Assembly: GCF_016802725.1 (NCBI RefSeq)
Contig: NC_052673.1
Coordinates: 9,435,037-9,499,036 of the forward strand
DNA: 64,000 nucleotides
Reading direction: 5' to 3'
Source of the DNA: Solenopsis invicta
Taxonomy: Eukaryota; Arthropoda; Insecta; Hymenoptera; Formicidae
Shown: piece by piece, positions 13,061 through 48,820 of the stretch
How the letters are laid out: each line of letters begins with the position of its first letter
Position numbering within the stretch: the stretch's first letter is position 1
Notes under the pieces: model-generated
Told to the model about the DNA's origin: nothing
Databases searched by the model: none
The model's input: the letters and a program-made list of their open reading frames with translations, nothing else
Program-made: the position numbers and the translations under genes

Positions 13061-16000
13061 TGGCAAATATTTTTGGGAATACTTTCTAACATTTATTGTT
13101 GAGGCTCCTCTCTAATGACTTTCACATTGATATATGCTACATAAATAACCTTTTCGAAGTTTTAATTGCATTGTTTATCCAAATGCTATAAATAATTAAA
13201 TGCTTTCTGTGCGTAACACAAGAACAGTATGATGTGTCATTTATTAAATATAAAAAGTGAATACGCGTGGGCGAAAGGGCAAAGCCCTTTGGAACCTAAT
13301 CTAAAATTGGCTTATGTCAGGCTTGAAAGTTCGTGAGGTAAGAGTAGGAGAAGGGGTTTCATCTTTCCACCCACGAACTCATTTTGAGTTGATTAAATAA
13401 TGAGTAACTATTTAATTATTCAGATCAAAGTCAACATTTAATAATGCATACGACGTTAATTTTAATAATATTACAGAAAAAAGTTATAAAATGTAAGTAA
13501 AAGAAAGAATTTATAAGTTTACTGAACCATTTACATATCAATCGATTTTCTAACTAAAGTTAAATTTCCGATTAGTTTAATCGGAAGTGATTTATTTATT
13601 AAATAATATTTATTTTTGGATGGTTAGATAGAATTATTAATTTTTTATTATTTGATATATGAAAGAAAAATTAGATTAGAGAGACAACATGCAATTTATA
13701 TATTTTATATAGTTAGTGGAAACTGTTTTAAGGAATTCTGTCGATTGAATTCACTATCGATTAGGCTAGAGCTAGGATAGATTTAGTCGAAGTTGCATAC
13801 TGAAAATGCATACTGCTATCTAAAAGTAGCGACACGTGCCCAGTCGTATGGCGCCACCATTGCGTATCATTTTGTAGTACCACATGAATAAATTTTGATA
13901 ACAAAGCAGGCCAATTGCGGGCATGGATAAGATTATAAAGGCTTTTTCACATAATTTTCACATATAGATACACATATACATAAATATTTCAAGTAAGACG
14001 TAAGAGAAAAAATAATTTGTCTTTAATATTTTACTTTAATTTTTATGAAATTAATGTATCACATATTTCACACAAAAAATTCTGACGAACGGCATACTAT
14101 TTTAAAAATTTATAAAATATAATGATACTGCAAAAATATAATGTCGATAATGGTAAATGTTTCAATATTGGAAAATTCAGTAAAAGAACGAAATTATATT
14201 AACATTTTTAACTGGGCAAATTTCATGCTGGTAACTGTCGAGCGACGTTGTGCTATCGAGCAATCTTATGACATTAAATATTAGCTATTGTCGATAGGTG
14301 GCACTACAAACTTATCAGTTCCTTCCATATAATTATCTCCGAAGATATATTTTCATTTTAAACAATAATGGTAATACATTCCGCTAGAGATAATTGCGCT
14401 GTTATTTATTACAAAATTAATCTATTGCAAAGTAGAAAGTAGTATATTTTTTTTTACATTTTTCTTAAAGCTTTTAATAACTTTCACATTTTTATTAAAT
14501 GATTCTAATGTAAACTTGAGATTTCTATGTAATAAATAAACGATTATAAAATTTGGAATAATCCACAGTATTTGTTGAGAAATAAACTTAATAATTACAT
14601 TTATTACGATATGAAAATGTACAAATTCAAAGACTGTACTCTCCAGGACTAATAGATTATAAGTCTTGTTAAGCTTTTAATAGTGTAAAATCTAATGGTT
14701 TATGTACAAAAAAAGTATTTAATTATTTTTATATATGTATAAATTTACATGTAAAGAAATGAAATGATTTTAATCCTTTTATGTGTAAAATACATCAGTT
14801 TTATATTTTTTAGTAGTTTTCTGTATTTTTTTCTTCCGCTAAATGATCTAAAAAACATCTGTTTTTTTCAATGATTATCTCTAGTGATAAATAACGATTT
14901 TGTCATGCCTCATGTTGATTACATCAATTTACGTGCACATCATGAGCAGCGTGAACTTGTAACATGTGTTAATAGATGACTCGCGTAGCGTATCACCGCT
15001 ATTAGAATACAAACTCTAATGAACGACCAGTCTTCAACCTTGCGATCTCTGCAGTAAATGTTCATGACTAACTTCTTTTCTTCCCTTTAGCGAAGCACAA
15101 TCAACGCATGTCGATAATACAGGGATTATTTCTATCGTCTTATTCTGAAAGTTTTAATTTTTTATAATTTTTTTTTAATTAATCATGATCAAATTAATTT
15201 TATAATTTTTTTTATTGAGAATAAGAAGTTTCGGACATATTGAGTTAATAAACTTTTCAATTTTAATAGAAATTTCAATTTATTATAATTCGGCAATGTT
15301 AAAGTGACATGATTTAAATCTACATGATGCGCAACTTCGAAGAAGATTTATTTAGATTTGATCTATATATGACTCCTGAAAATCGCCAATGTAAACACGA
15401 TTTTCATACTGCGCTATTTTCCTTGTTTCCACAACTTGTGATTTTCCGTCAATCTCTTGTTTTTTGTCTGCTAATACACATTCGATTCGTCGAACTTTTG
15501 AAAAATGAAATATAAAGAATATGTTGTAACATTTATTTTTTTGTTCTCGCTGAATTTTATAACATTATTATTTGGTCGATATGAAAGAGAAAAGTAATAT
15601 TAAAAATTGATATATTTCTTTTTAATAGGAATGTGTTTCTCGAAATTTTAATTTTATATTTCATTAAGTTGTGTTATTAAAAAATAAATTTTTTTATTGA
15701 TTTGAATATAATTCAAATCAGTGACATTTTTTTGGTCCAATCTTTTTTTTTCTTTATAGCGCGAGTTATAATTTATAATTGTTACAAAGAATATTATTTA
15801 ATAATATTTAAAAGAATAGAACATTTTTTATAAATTATTTAATATTTATTGCTCTGTATAAATGATTAAAATATTAAAACCGTGACTTTATTATAATATG
15901 ATTAATTTTGTGTTTAATAAATGTTGAAAGAATTGAAACTGCATTAATAACCGTACTTGTGACTCGCACTAATTCTGTTTTAATATTGTATTTTTTTTTA

Positions 16001-19000
16001 ATATTTAATTTATATGTTGCAATATTTTATAATATATGTATCATTAATATTAATGATTTACATATTATTGTTTTACATAAAAGACGTACCAATTTTTCAT
16101 TCGTGAAAGTAGCGCGTTCGAATAAAGACTCGCGTTATATATTCGTATGTATCGCCGGCGGCCCGGTCTATTAATAGATATGGCGTTATCGCCATTTTTG
16201 CTTGCCAGAGCGGTCGAAAGAAAAAGAATGAACTCGGTCCAATTACCCCAATTAATTCTTCGATTGCGTTCGAGCAAATCTTTCCAACATTAAAAAAGAT
16301 TTTTCCAAGAAAGTGACTGCACAGATGTACTATCTAAAATTGATTTTACATCGCGCTGTTTATGCAACTATAGGCACATTAAGCGGCACTTATGCATTGA
16401 AACTTTTATGAATCTTTACACAACGCGCAGTGGGACATAATAAAATTCGATAGTCGGAATCGTGACACGTGCTTATGAATATTTTTAATCTTTATTATCC
16501 ATCACAAGTCATTATGAAGTTTTGACTATTCAAGTTTTGACAATTTAAGTATTGTTATGAAAAAAATGAACTTTTATTGCGACACTCTTTGCGATTCAGT
16601 AGCTAATATTTTTTACGAATATTCTATATATCTTTAACATTTGTGTTTCATCTTTCGTTTATATATATATATACATTTTAATACTATTATATTCTCTTCT
16701 CTTTTTTCGAGATGTATAGTTTCTTTAAGAGAAACCGCCTTCAGATTGTGATGACATATCTGAATTATTGGCAAGTGATCAAGATACTCGTGTCGTGACG
16801 TTGCACCTGACGTCGTCCCTAGGCAAGTGCCAATATTTCCCACAATCATGACGACATTAGGTCTTACGTCACCTTTTGCCAAGGCCAGTGGTAATTTAAA
16901 AAGTCTGAAAAACTTATAGAAGTACAAGAAAATATTACAGAAAGAAAAGAAACTAAAATTCTACAAAATGTAAAGCTGAAAAATTTTATGTTTACGAATG
17001 AAAAATAAAATCATGAGAGAATCAAGCATGTGAGCATAAAAATTGGGTAAATAATTTGCTACTCATTTCTTAGAAATTGTTAGTTTTTTTCCTCAATTAA
17101 AAAGTTTATTAATATGAAATAAGAAATAAGACTTGATAAAATAATGAAAGCTAGATAAGATAAAAAATTATACAAAATATCCTGGATAATCGTCATGTGT
17201 CCTACTTTTATTTTTCCTCATTTAGATTATTTCTATTAATAATTTAATAATCTTTAATTGCTTGTTCTTTTATAAAGATATCAAAGAATTGATAAATATT
17301 AAATTATAAGCTTTTAAAAATTTTGAAGAAAATTTTTCTGAAAAAATTCTAAATTTTAGAATTGTTAAAACAAAATTTTTTAAAGAATTGTCTTTCAAAT
17401 ACAAGCTTTAAATATCAGGGAAACAAAATTGTAATTGTAAGGTTTAATTTTTGAATAATTTGATATTAAAATTCTATTAAGTAAAATTATTTCAACTAAG
17501 CTAAAAACATGGTTTTATTATCTACTTGCGTCTTCGAAATTTAATTTGCGAAAATTTCTTCTTTTCCAATTATTTATAACTCGGAAAATACTAATAGTTT
17601 TGAAGTTATAAGTTAAGAAAAATTTCAAATTTATCAGAAAATCTGTTATTAAAAGAAGAGTCACGAGTACAAGTCATTTGTGCATGCGTTCGCGTATAAT
17701 TTGACATACATATGGTATGTTTCTCTATAGTAATTATCATAGTAGTTCATATTCATTTGCTGATTTTTATTTGCACTTTCTTCATTTATTCATTTCAATA
17801 CGAAAATGTCGAAAGATAAGATCACGATAACAGAGAATGTCTACTTTCCTTGTTCTCTTTTTTACGGTTTAATTATTATGACATACTTCGGTAAATAAAT
17901 TCTTATCAATATAGTCAGAGTTTATAGACCTCATGTTATTCGAATAAATTCTTTCCACAATTTGCTTACTCAGGTCTAAATTCGAATTCTTTTTTTCAAT
18001 TTTATTTTTTTTGGTTTCCTGGAATAAATATGACTATATAAACAAAATAAGAATAATGTTTTAATTGTTTATATTTGATTGTTACTGCATATTGGCAAAC
18101 GTTTAAAATATTTACTCGACATTCCTCAATCAATAACAACATTGAGAGACTAAAATTAAATGTTGGACTAATGCTTCAATCAGATAGAACATTTGCATTC
18201 TTCCTCTATTTGAATAAACTTTGCACTGTAACAGGTGCGTAACCGCAAGAAATAACATTTTGACCAACGGTAATTATCAACTTTACGGAAATAGAGATGT
18301 AAATAGTCAGAGAGTAGAAATTCCGCGGAGTCACGCACATTTGCTAAAAGACTTCGTTTGTCTGTGGCTAATTTCCAGAATAACTGGTTCCGACATTGTG
18401 TTTCTGGACTCTCGGAATACGCACAAAGAAATTCGCGAGCGAATTTGCACCACACATACTGACAAAAGATGGCGCAAAAAGAATCGTGAATCAGTAAAAT
18501 TTCGCGAGATTTTTGTCCGAAATTTCTCTAAACTCTCTGAAAGTATCATTTCTATACATATATGTGTCTTATATTTCGAAAGTTTTTTAATATGATACGC
18601 TACGGTGACTTGAATGTATCGAAAAAAATAATAAATAAATCGTTATATAAGTAGTGATTTTGTAAAATTTTATGTAATCGCTATGTTAACAACTGTCATT
18701 TTATATAAAATTTTTTTTATCAATTGACATTGAAGCAATGAACTTTTTATACAGTAAACTATATAATAAGACTATAATAATAATAATATTTGACTTTACA
18801 ATAAGCAATAACAAATAATTGTGTTTTATAGTAATTTGAAATTTTATAAAACTAATTAGTAAGCGTAACTTTAAACTTTTAGTATATTTATCGATACAGC
18901 GGTATTCGAAAACATATTTAGTCCTACAAATAATTAAAGTTTGTTGAAATAAATTAATTGAATATTTTAATTTTCTAGAATATTATTAATTTTGTGACCG

Positions 19001-22000
19001 AAATACCGTAACATCATTTTTTAAATATTATACATATTTATTTTTTCGAAGGAAACTAGAATTTCGCGACGATTGCGTAACGAAGCAAAAATGCGTCTTG
19101 AAATGAGTTCAAGCTAAATACATTGCTAAGCGATTTCCGTGACCCTCGTCGCGTATACATAATGTGAACGAAAAGTCAGATGCCACGTACGCGCCATCTC
19201 ATTGTCACATCTTGCGTCAAAATGATTTCCGTTGACGTTGATACCCACATTTCGACAAAAATTTATGCACCGCACAGTTTATCATGACGTAATTGTGGTC
19301 AGCAAAGTATATCGGAGCTTCCTTGGTCGCAATCTTATCGAAAGACAATGATGGTTCTACGGATTAATAATGTTTTCATGATCGACAATACAAAGATTAA
19401 TTGAAAAAAAAGTAAAAATAAAATTAGATACACAGATAATACGGATAATAACATAATTGCGTGCTCTATTTCGTAGTTCTGTTTTATCTTATTATAAATA
19501 ATAGAATAAAAACGGTTTGGACTAAACTACCGCTATTGCGAACCGTTATAAAATCGCGAGAGAATGGAGATTCTTTCCGCTGTTTTAGTTGGATAAGAGA
19601 GTTCTCCGGTCGAAGGATGCCACGTCCTTTTAATCTCCGCTCTCAGGAACGCCCATAATAATCTGTTTTATATATATATCGAAGGGCACACACCGCGGAA
19701 TTACCACGATCTGTGTTGCAATCGATAATTCACGCTGCCTCAGGGTCAGTGCGTTAAACCGCATATCCTGTGCGTACGCCGCTCATATGCTCTTTCTTGA
19801 AAATAATTTTATAATTAGTCGTGAGCTCTCTCTATATACGTAGCGTGAGAAAAAAGTGTCGGATCTCTTTTAAATACGTCGTCGAGACAATACATTTTTA
19901 AACAAAAATTTCATTTAAGATTTTGACTTTGGAATTAATTTTTTAAAACTATTTTGCTTTAGCAGATACTAATTATCGTTTTTTTTTCTTCTTTAATTAG
20001 AATCGCACTTTTTATACATCTCAACCTTGAGATGCATCGTGCAGAATAAAATCCTTAAGTAACCAACCTGCAATTTGAATTATGTAGCGAGTTTTTCTGA
20101 AATATATCGCTCTTATGATAATTATTGCAACATTTAATGATGATCTGCAATTCAGCGCCTTGTGTTTTTTACGTAAAGTTTATCATTATTAATATTGAGA
20201 TTTTCAAGAAATGGATTAGCATAAAAATTACTTATTGCATCTAAATAAATATGCAAGATGTAGAAAATAGATCGAAACTTCCAAACGTATCGTAAATAAT
20301 TTATTTAAATACACGCACATGTCATTGAGAAATAAGACAAAAAATAAGATGAAATAAGAGAAAGAAAAAAGGAAATGAAACAAATTAAAATATAACATTT
20401 TCAACAGTTCATTTATGGTAGTGCATTACACATTAATCGTAAGACGTTGAAACAATCGTCGACGTATCGCCGAAAAGGATTTACACTGTAATGTCTTCGC
20501 GACGAAGCTTGATCGACACGCAGCCAGTCTGGCAATTGAATTATGACCAATTTGCGCAGCTGATCGGCGATATAAATAGATCGTGCAACGTTTGTGTACG
20601 GTTATTCTCGTTACTTACCGATACACTCTTTGACCGACGAGCGACGTCGGAGACGAAGATCTGACGCAAGAGCCGCTTAACGTCTATTTCTTTTTGCTTT
20701 TAACTTTTCTCATGTTTCACAACATTGTGAATACATAAATAAATGATAATATTTATCTATTATTTCCTCGAAGAATTATATGCGCGACATTTCATTAACA
20801 AAAAATAAAAATAAAAAAATTTGCTCTCTTCCAAAATCCACAATGAAAAAAATATCCAATAATTTTGGGACATCTCGCGACATTCTCTGTAAACGGTCGT
20901 TGAACGAAACGAAATTTTTAGGACGATCATTCGAGAGTTCGTTCACATTATACTAATCTAGATTCGGAATAATGTCGTCATCAAGCGCGGCGGGTGCGAG
21001 TCGCTAAAGATCGAGCTGGCTGATTTCCAGGTCTTCCCAAGAAAAGAGACAGAGACGATAGAAAGAGACGGCCAACCACTTCAAACATCGTCTGCGATAT
21101 AACTAATCGGCAGTCAGACTCGAGTTTCTCTCATTTCCTTTCAACACTAATCGTTTTGTTGAATATATCTACTTACACTTTTATTTCGCCCGTTTATGTC
21201 GTCTCTCGATATTCGAACAAATACGAGCTGCAAGTTACTTAATATAGATTATATTGGAGAGTTTTAAATCGTGCAAAATATTTTATGCTCCTCGTATCTA
21301 ATTTCTATTTGACGGAGATAAAACTAGCTAAGACAATTGGATCGCGGTAATAATTTTTATTTTAACGATCAACAGATTCGACGAAATCATTGATGAAACG
21401 AGAGCATTATCGGTTATTAAAACGATAACAATCTTCGTGCCTGGTGGGGTCACTTTATCAGTTTACACAGAAGCGTCTTATCGCGTTAATTCATATTTCG
21501 ATAAACTTGAAATGCGAACTCTTTCTCCCTCCCCGCCCCTCTCTTCCCGATTATTTTTGCAACTCAAGAAATCAGTGAATTATGAGGTCTGTCATGAAAT
21601 TTAATTATTTTAAGTAAGCCGCAGTACACTTACAATAGTCAGTATTCCGGCAAATTTAAGTGCTTTCGTTAGGCTTGAACGCCACGTGCCCTCCGCGTTA
21701 TCATATCTCTTCTCCCGAAGACGTGCGCACGGGCGCGGGTACTGCTCACGTGTGCCGCTTGTTTGTGTGTTGTAACGATGTTATCGCCTTATAGCGGCTA
21801 AATATAGCGAATACGCTAACCTGCTTCGTTCAACATACGCGATATCGACGCGTTCGTTTCACTCGCTTTACGCGGCGAAGGAATGCGAGAATCTAATTTT
21901 TTATACTGCATTGTCTTCATCGCTTTCTCTTCGCTTTTACGGTTTCTTTTTGGATTAAGCGATTTGATGTTGATTTTTTTCTAACTATATTGAAATATTA

Positions 22001-22039
22001 AATTTGAGGAATACGAATACAAATTTATTTGCAATAGTC

Positions 22040-22269
22040 GCACTGAGAAAAGAAATTACTAAATTTTAATGAATATTTGTTTGAATGCACTTGCAATAAA
22101 ATATTTACTTACGGTACATGAAGTTTACTTGAAAAAAAAAAAAATAGTTAAATTAAATATTAGTGGTTCTTCTCTCTAAATAAATATTTTTTTACATTTA
22201 GTAAATATTTCATTGCAAGTATTCAAACAAATATTTCTTAAAATTTTTAGTAATTTTTTCCCTCAGTGC
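22040..22269. mobile_element. MITE, 230 bp, with GCACTGAG ends
   Basis: Terminal GCACTGAGAAAA and the inverse TTTTTTCCCTCAGTGC open arms of about 75 bp that share TACTAAATTTTAA and TGCAATAAAATATTTAC blocks. The centre holds a 13-A run. No open frame. Good candidate for a non-autonomous DNA element. Confidence 0.75.
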
Positions 22270-23346
22270 ACATATGGATATACAGGATTCTTAAGCAAGT
22301 GTAAAAAATTTAAGCGGATATTTCTTGCTTATTTTATGAAGAAAAATTCTTATATATGTATATCTTAAACTGCTTTGCTTCCAAAATACAGAATGTCAGG
22401 GAAAAGAAATAAAAATTTTAAAAAACTAACAAATGCTCTGATATTTTAATAAAATTTGACGCGTTTATGTGATATTAAGAGTTTTAGTTCGGGATTTGAC
22501 AAAAACATTGTTAAACTTGAAAAATATAGTATTATATTTTTAATTTCAAAATCTTGTAACAATATGGCTTCTGATGATTCTAAATGAATGTTTTAATTGT
22601 GCATTAAAATACTATATGTAGCACATTAAATGTAATTAAGATATCTCCAAGCATTTTCTAGCTTTTCGAAATTTTCATATTTCTTTTCTCAACCTTGACA
22701 CCTTGTATTTTAAAAACAAAGCGCGCACTTTAGTTCAGACATACGTTTACAGGATCTTTTCTTTAAAAAATAAACCAAGGAATATCATCTTAAACTTTTT
22801 AGTCTCGCATAGGAACCACGCTGTATGTATATACACGAATTATTTTACCAAATTTATTAAAAGTCACTTACATTGAGCTCAGCTAAATGACGTAAAATAT
22901 TATTTATAGCTTCAAGTGTAAGTTATTAATATGTATTCTTATGACGACAAAGCATATAACCTATGATTAGAAATTATTGCGACATAATAGCGATACTATC
23001 GATATACGTCATTAGCATAATCTAATGTCGTCTAATAGACATAAGACTTAATCGAACGTGATAAAAATATTTATAGCATATCTAGACGATTTTGTATAGG
23101 GGCATCAGCAATGTCGACCGTAGATGAAACTCTCATTTTTTCCGGTCTAATAACGCCGTGAGGCAAGTTATAAATTTCTTCGCGGTTCTATCCTGGAATT
23201 AAAACAATTCGAGTCGCAAGATACTCCGGTCGTTCCTGCAAATTATCACATTTGCGACATTACAAAGAAACATTGGCGAGATGTGAGGTAATCGTCTATT
23301 ATAGCAATTTCCACGAAGCAATTTTTATGAAAAAAAGAAGCCTGCG

Positions 23347-23374
23347 TTTTTTTTTTTTTTTTTTTTTTTTTTTT
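23347..23374. repeat. Poly-T run
   Basis: 28 consecutive T. It might be the tail of a retroposed copy on the minus strand, but no adjoining element is recognisable. Confidence 0.9.
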
Positions 23375-24290
23375 GTTATTAATTCTATCATTTTACTCTG
23401 AAAGAGTATTAAAAGCATTTCGTTGCACATCCGACAATTATTGAATATTTGTCTATAACAGTGTTAGCACACATACTTAACACATACATTAAAATATATT
23501 TTTCATGAACATATTGTAACTGCGTCGTGATCCATATTCGTGCTCTACATTTAATGTATTTAATACAGAAAACTCTTTCGGAGATCATTATCATCACGAC
23601 GCGATAACCAACAATCACGTAAAAACACGCTAAATGTGGAACGCGAATTAATTCACTTTTACCTGATTTCAATTTTATATATATAATTCCGGGATTTCAA
23701 TTCTGCCGAAGACGATTCGGTGATTCGGTCTGCGTTTACCGGAAATCGATCCATCAGAATACGATATTTCTTTATCTGCAGCCGTGCGTTACCGTTTCGC
23801 AGGCTGCTCGCCTTATTTCGTCTTATCAATAATCGAATCAGCTGCGCAAATTTCTGAAGCGAACGAAAGTCGAGTCTAACAGATCGGACGCGATCGACGC
23901 GATTATTCACTTTCTCGGCCAGACGCTCATTCTCTTCCGGCTATCCCTCTTTTTTCCCTCTCTCTGCTATGTGCAGGGTCGGTTCTAGACAGTGTCAGAG
24001 AACTGTCCATCTCGAATCCGAATGTTTTAGTCGAGGAAAATTCAAGCCTATATTGAAATGAAAAAGCTCTCGACTTGTCAAATCTTATTCATATTCAATT
24101 TTAAAATTTCTTTTAAAATAATTTGATATTTAAATTCATATCGAATTTATTTAACTGAATATACACGTAAGTTGTCGCAGATGTGAATGATAATTAGCAG
24201 TTGGTACATGGAATAATTTCAATGCTAAGCAGGACAAAAACAATTGGAGAAAGTTTTTTATTCAGAGCCATATAGTACAGCATAGAAAAA

Positions 24291-24432
24291 ATGTCGCAGT
24301 ATATTGCTGCAATATTTCAGCAATATTACAACAACCCGTATAATATTGTATTAACGTTGCTGCAACATTACGAATCAATATTTTCCAAGCGGACATTTTA
24401 TCGTTGCTGCAATATTGTAGCAATATTTTACA
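24291..24432. repeat. Palindromic TTGCTGCAATATT cluster upstream of sgg promoter
   Basis: Repeated and inverted TTGCTGCAATATT / AATATTACAACAA words with a rough foldback between 24295-24335 and 24405-24432. It lies about 200 bp left of the GC-rich island. Confidence 0.5.
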
Positions 24433-24639
24433 CTGTCTTCTGTGCTCCTACGGGAGAGGTTTGAAACGTGTGAATGGAAAATATATGAATGCTGCGGGAC
24501 ATGTGAATGAAAAAGCACAGATTCCATGTTCTTTTTCATGTTCCAAGATAAAATTCATTCTACCTTACCAAGGCACGTCACACGCTAATTACTGCGCGGG
24601 ATTATAATTAATATGCGGACAGAAATACATCTTGGAAGA

Positions 24640-24860
24640 CAAAGGGTTGATCCGGCGCTGCTCTCCCACCGCGCGCCACCCTGAACACCCAGCGCGAGTA
24701 ACGGCTCGATCAGCGGCGCGCACGGCTTTACTGCTTTAGTCGCGTGCCGGTAGTCCGTTGTGAATCAACGCACTTGCCGCGTGTGTGCGAGTCGGCTCGG
24801 GCCAACCGGCGGTGGTCCCGTTCGCGAATCACGCCGCTCTGACATTATTCGACGCGTGAT
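24640..24860 (+). promoter_or_regulatory. GC-rich candidate promoter of the sgg transcript
   Basis: An abrupt island of CG-containing sequence in AT-rich surroundings, about 1.4 kb upstream of the sgg ATG at 26237. It lies immediately before a long stretch that reads like a leader. I see no convincing TATA box; this would fit a CpG-type promoter. The exact start site cannot be placed from sequence. Confidence 0.4.
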
Positions 24861-26236
24861 CCGCATCGCAATTTCGCTTATTAATCCATTCGGAAACGCA
24901 ATCGTCGTTATCGCGACGATTCCAAGTGTGCATTTTAGAGGAGAAAGAAAACGAAAGGAATTTTTGCGAGCAGAGAGAGAGGACAATTGCTAATCGACCG
25001 AGATCAATCATCGATCTTCCGACGAAGAAGCGTATTGGAAACTGACGGTTATTCAGTATCTTTGAGAAGATAGACTTGAGTGGCGAAAGTCTAATATTTC
25101 AGTATTTAAAGAAAAAAGGAAAAGATACGAGACGCTTGTGTTAATTCGAGTGTGAGTGGTTGAAGTCTTTTATACGGCAGAATAGAGATAGTTACCGGTT
25201 GTGATATCTCTATTGATCGTAATCGAGGAAAAGTTTAAACTCTTAAACTTGAAAAAAAATTTATTTAAAGTGTATCAGTCAGTAATTCAAGTGTCAATAT
25301 TAACTAGTGATTTTTGTATAACTTGAAGACAAATATTTGCTGATTCCAGAAGATTGAAGTAGTCGATTATCGAGGTAATCGCTTGATGATATAAGGATAT
25401 ATATATACACAACATATCCTTGCTATTTTTGTGAGAACAGTGAAGTGTTAGAAACATTGTCGTGGACAAAGCTCTATCGATTATGTAAAAACTTGGAATA
25501 AATAAACGCGGATTATAAACTTGAAGTACTGACATAATAGGGAGAGAAAATTTAAGGCTTGTTATGCAAAATTAATATACGTCAATTTTGCAATTTGTGT
25601 GACCAGTGATCGAGAATATTTACCAGTTCTATACGAAAAAGAATTCTTTCTCTATTTGAAAAAGAAAATATAAACAGTTATTGAACTTTGCACTTTGTGA
25701 ACGTGAAGTTCACAATTGTGTAGGTTTGAAAAGAGAAATTATCTCATTCCACGAAGAATACACAACGAGTTTACGAAAATACCACAACCATAAGTGTTAC
25801 AGAAAGACAAATAAAGCGCGTGGTATAGCTGGCATATAAAAATCTGGAAAAAAAAGAGAAACGTTATATTTTTAAAATCACAGTTCTTCAAACTGTACAA
25901 ACGTAGAGAGCAAATACGTATCAATAATAGAGAATAACTTCTGTCTATGATTTAAAGCTTCCAAAGCGTTACAAATAACAAGCACAGTGATCTGCAACAT
26001 AAAGAATAGAAAAAGAATTGATCGAAAAACGATAGAAGGAAATTTCTATGTGATGCAACATAATTAGCTACGGAGAAGAGCTAGTCGAAGCCTAGTCTCA
26101 CATTTCGAAGAATTAAGTGAAACGATAAAAGTTTAATTTTGATCTCGATATTCCATAATATGAGACGGAATAAAAACGAAGTGTAATCGTGATATAATTC
26201 GTGGGACGGTTCAGTAACCGATCGGATCTCCGGATC
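24861..26236 (+). other. sgg: Probable long 5' leader of sgg
   Basis: About 1.4 kb between the GC-rich island and the ATG at 26237, with no supported coding exon. It is purine-rich and contains several short upstream ATGs, so translation control by upstream ORFs is possible. Whether it is one unspliced leader or contains an intron cannot be settled by eye. Confidence 0.35.
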
Positions 26237-47796
<21,560 letters not shown>

Positions 47797-47981
47797 AAAA
47801 TATATCGGTTGATGAAGATCGCGCCCATTCGGAACGGACAGGATGATGATGATGATGACGATATTACCGAATGATAGGGATGGCGAATAATGATAAATCA
47901 AGGTAACACCTTCAGCTGCAGGCGCAGTGAGTTCTTAATGTTTAAAACTCATGAATGTACGATATTAGGGAGAAATTGTTT

Positions 47982-48026
47982 AATATATATATATATATAT
48001 ATATAGAAAGAGAGAGAGAGAGAGAA
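47982..48026. repeat. (TA)n(GA)n microsatellite
   Basis: TA units followed by GA units, in the presumed 3'UTR of the distal sgg exon. Confidence 0.95.
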
Positions 48027-48200
48027 CAAGCGAGATGATGCATAAGCGACAAAAATATTTACCACGCAGTTAAATAAAATGAAATTTTAAGATGAAAAGA
48101 TCATTAAGAAAAAAAAAAATAATCAGAGTAGTGCTAGTTACTACCACGCCTATACGATAAAAACGCGCTAATTCGACGTCGTAAATAGGTATGAAATTAT

Positions 48201-48260
48201 GTGCACGCGCGCACGCGTGCGTGTATGTGTGTGTGTATGTGTGTATGCGTGTTGTGTGTG
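48201..48260. repeat. Alternating purine-pyrimidine GC/GT tract
   Basis: About 60 bp of GTGCACGCGCGC then GTGTATGTGTG units, nearly strictly alternating. This is the kind of sequence that can adopt Z-DNA. It lies in the presumed 3'UTR of the distal sgg exon. Confidence 0.85.
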
Positions 48261-48814
48261 AAAAAAGTGCGAAAGTGTGAAAATAAAAATCTTTGAAAGA
48301 AAGAGAAAGAGAGCGAGAAAAATAAGCATGTACATACATATATATGTATGTAATATATAGATAAAGCGCATATATATATGAATATGTATATGTATGTATA
48401 GGTAATTAATTATATATATATATATGACTATACACTGTACTAAGCAGTGAGCAAAAAGTGAAAAAAGGTAGTAAAACTCTTATTACACGATTGCTATGTT
48501 TACACAATTATATATATACATATGAGTATATATATTATATATATATAAATATAAATACACACACCATTCTCATTTCGCAACTCCTTCTCTGCGTTCTTTC
48601 TCTTGAATGTTGTTTTTAGTTTTATGAAACATGATGACGCAAAAAAAATATTAGTCACAACGACGATGATAATGATGAATACCTTGTAGCATAACTCTAT
48701 TCTGGATGTGTTTAAGCGAAAAAGAAATTGCGCAAAACCGCCCCGTTGTCAATCACGTGGTGGAATCACCCTATATAATAATATTATTATTGTATATTTT
48801 GTGGTTTATTTAAC

Positions 48815-48820
48815 AATAAA
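48815..48820 (+). terminator. Candidate polyadenylation signal of the distal sgg isoform
   Basis: AATAAA about 1 kb beyond the distal stop; another lies near 48926. The use of either is inference. Confidence 0.35.

Larger units (their letters stand above)
1..24639. other. Gene-free left region (intergenic or upstream sgg intron)
   Basis: No coding exon with recognisable protein similarity was found on either strand over 24.6 kb. The open frames are short, AT-rich or start with non-ATG codons. GC-richer islands occur near 1000-1140, 1600-1820, 5060-5300, 9690-9950, 19050-19330, 20440-20690, 20960-21130 and 21660-21900. These could be enhancers or distal promoters of sgg, whose known insect homologues have long upstream transcripts. 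Mobile elements and hairpins are listed separately. Confidence 0.5.

Noticed and set aside
18221..18595. 124-codon open frame on the plus strand
   Set aside because: It begins at a non-ATG codon, overlaps minus-strand frames of similar length and shows no domain. It reflects a GC-richer island.
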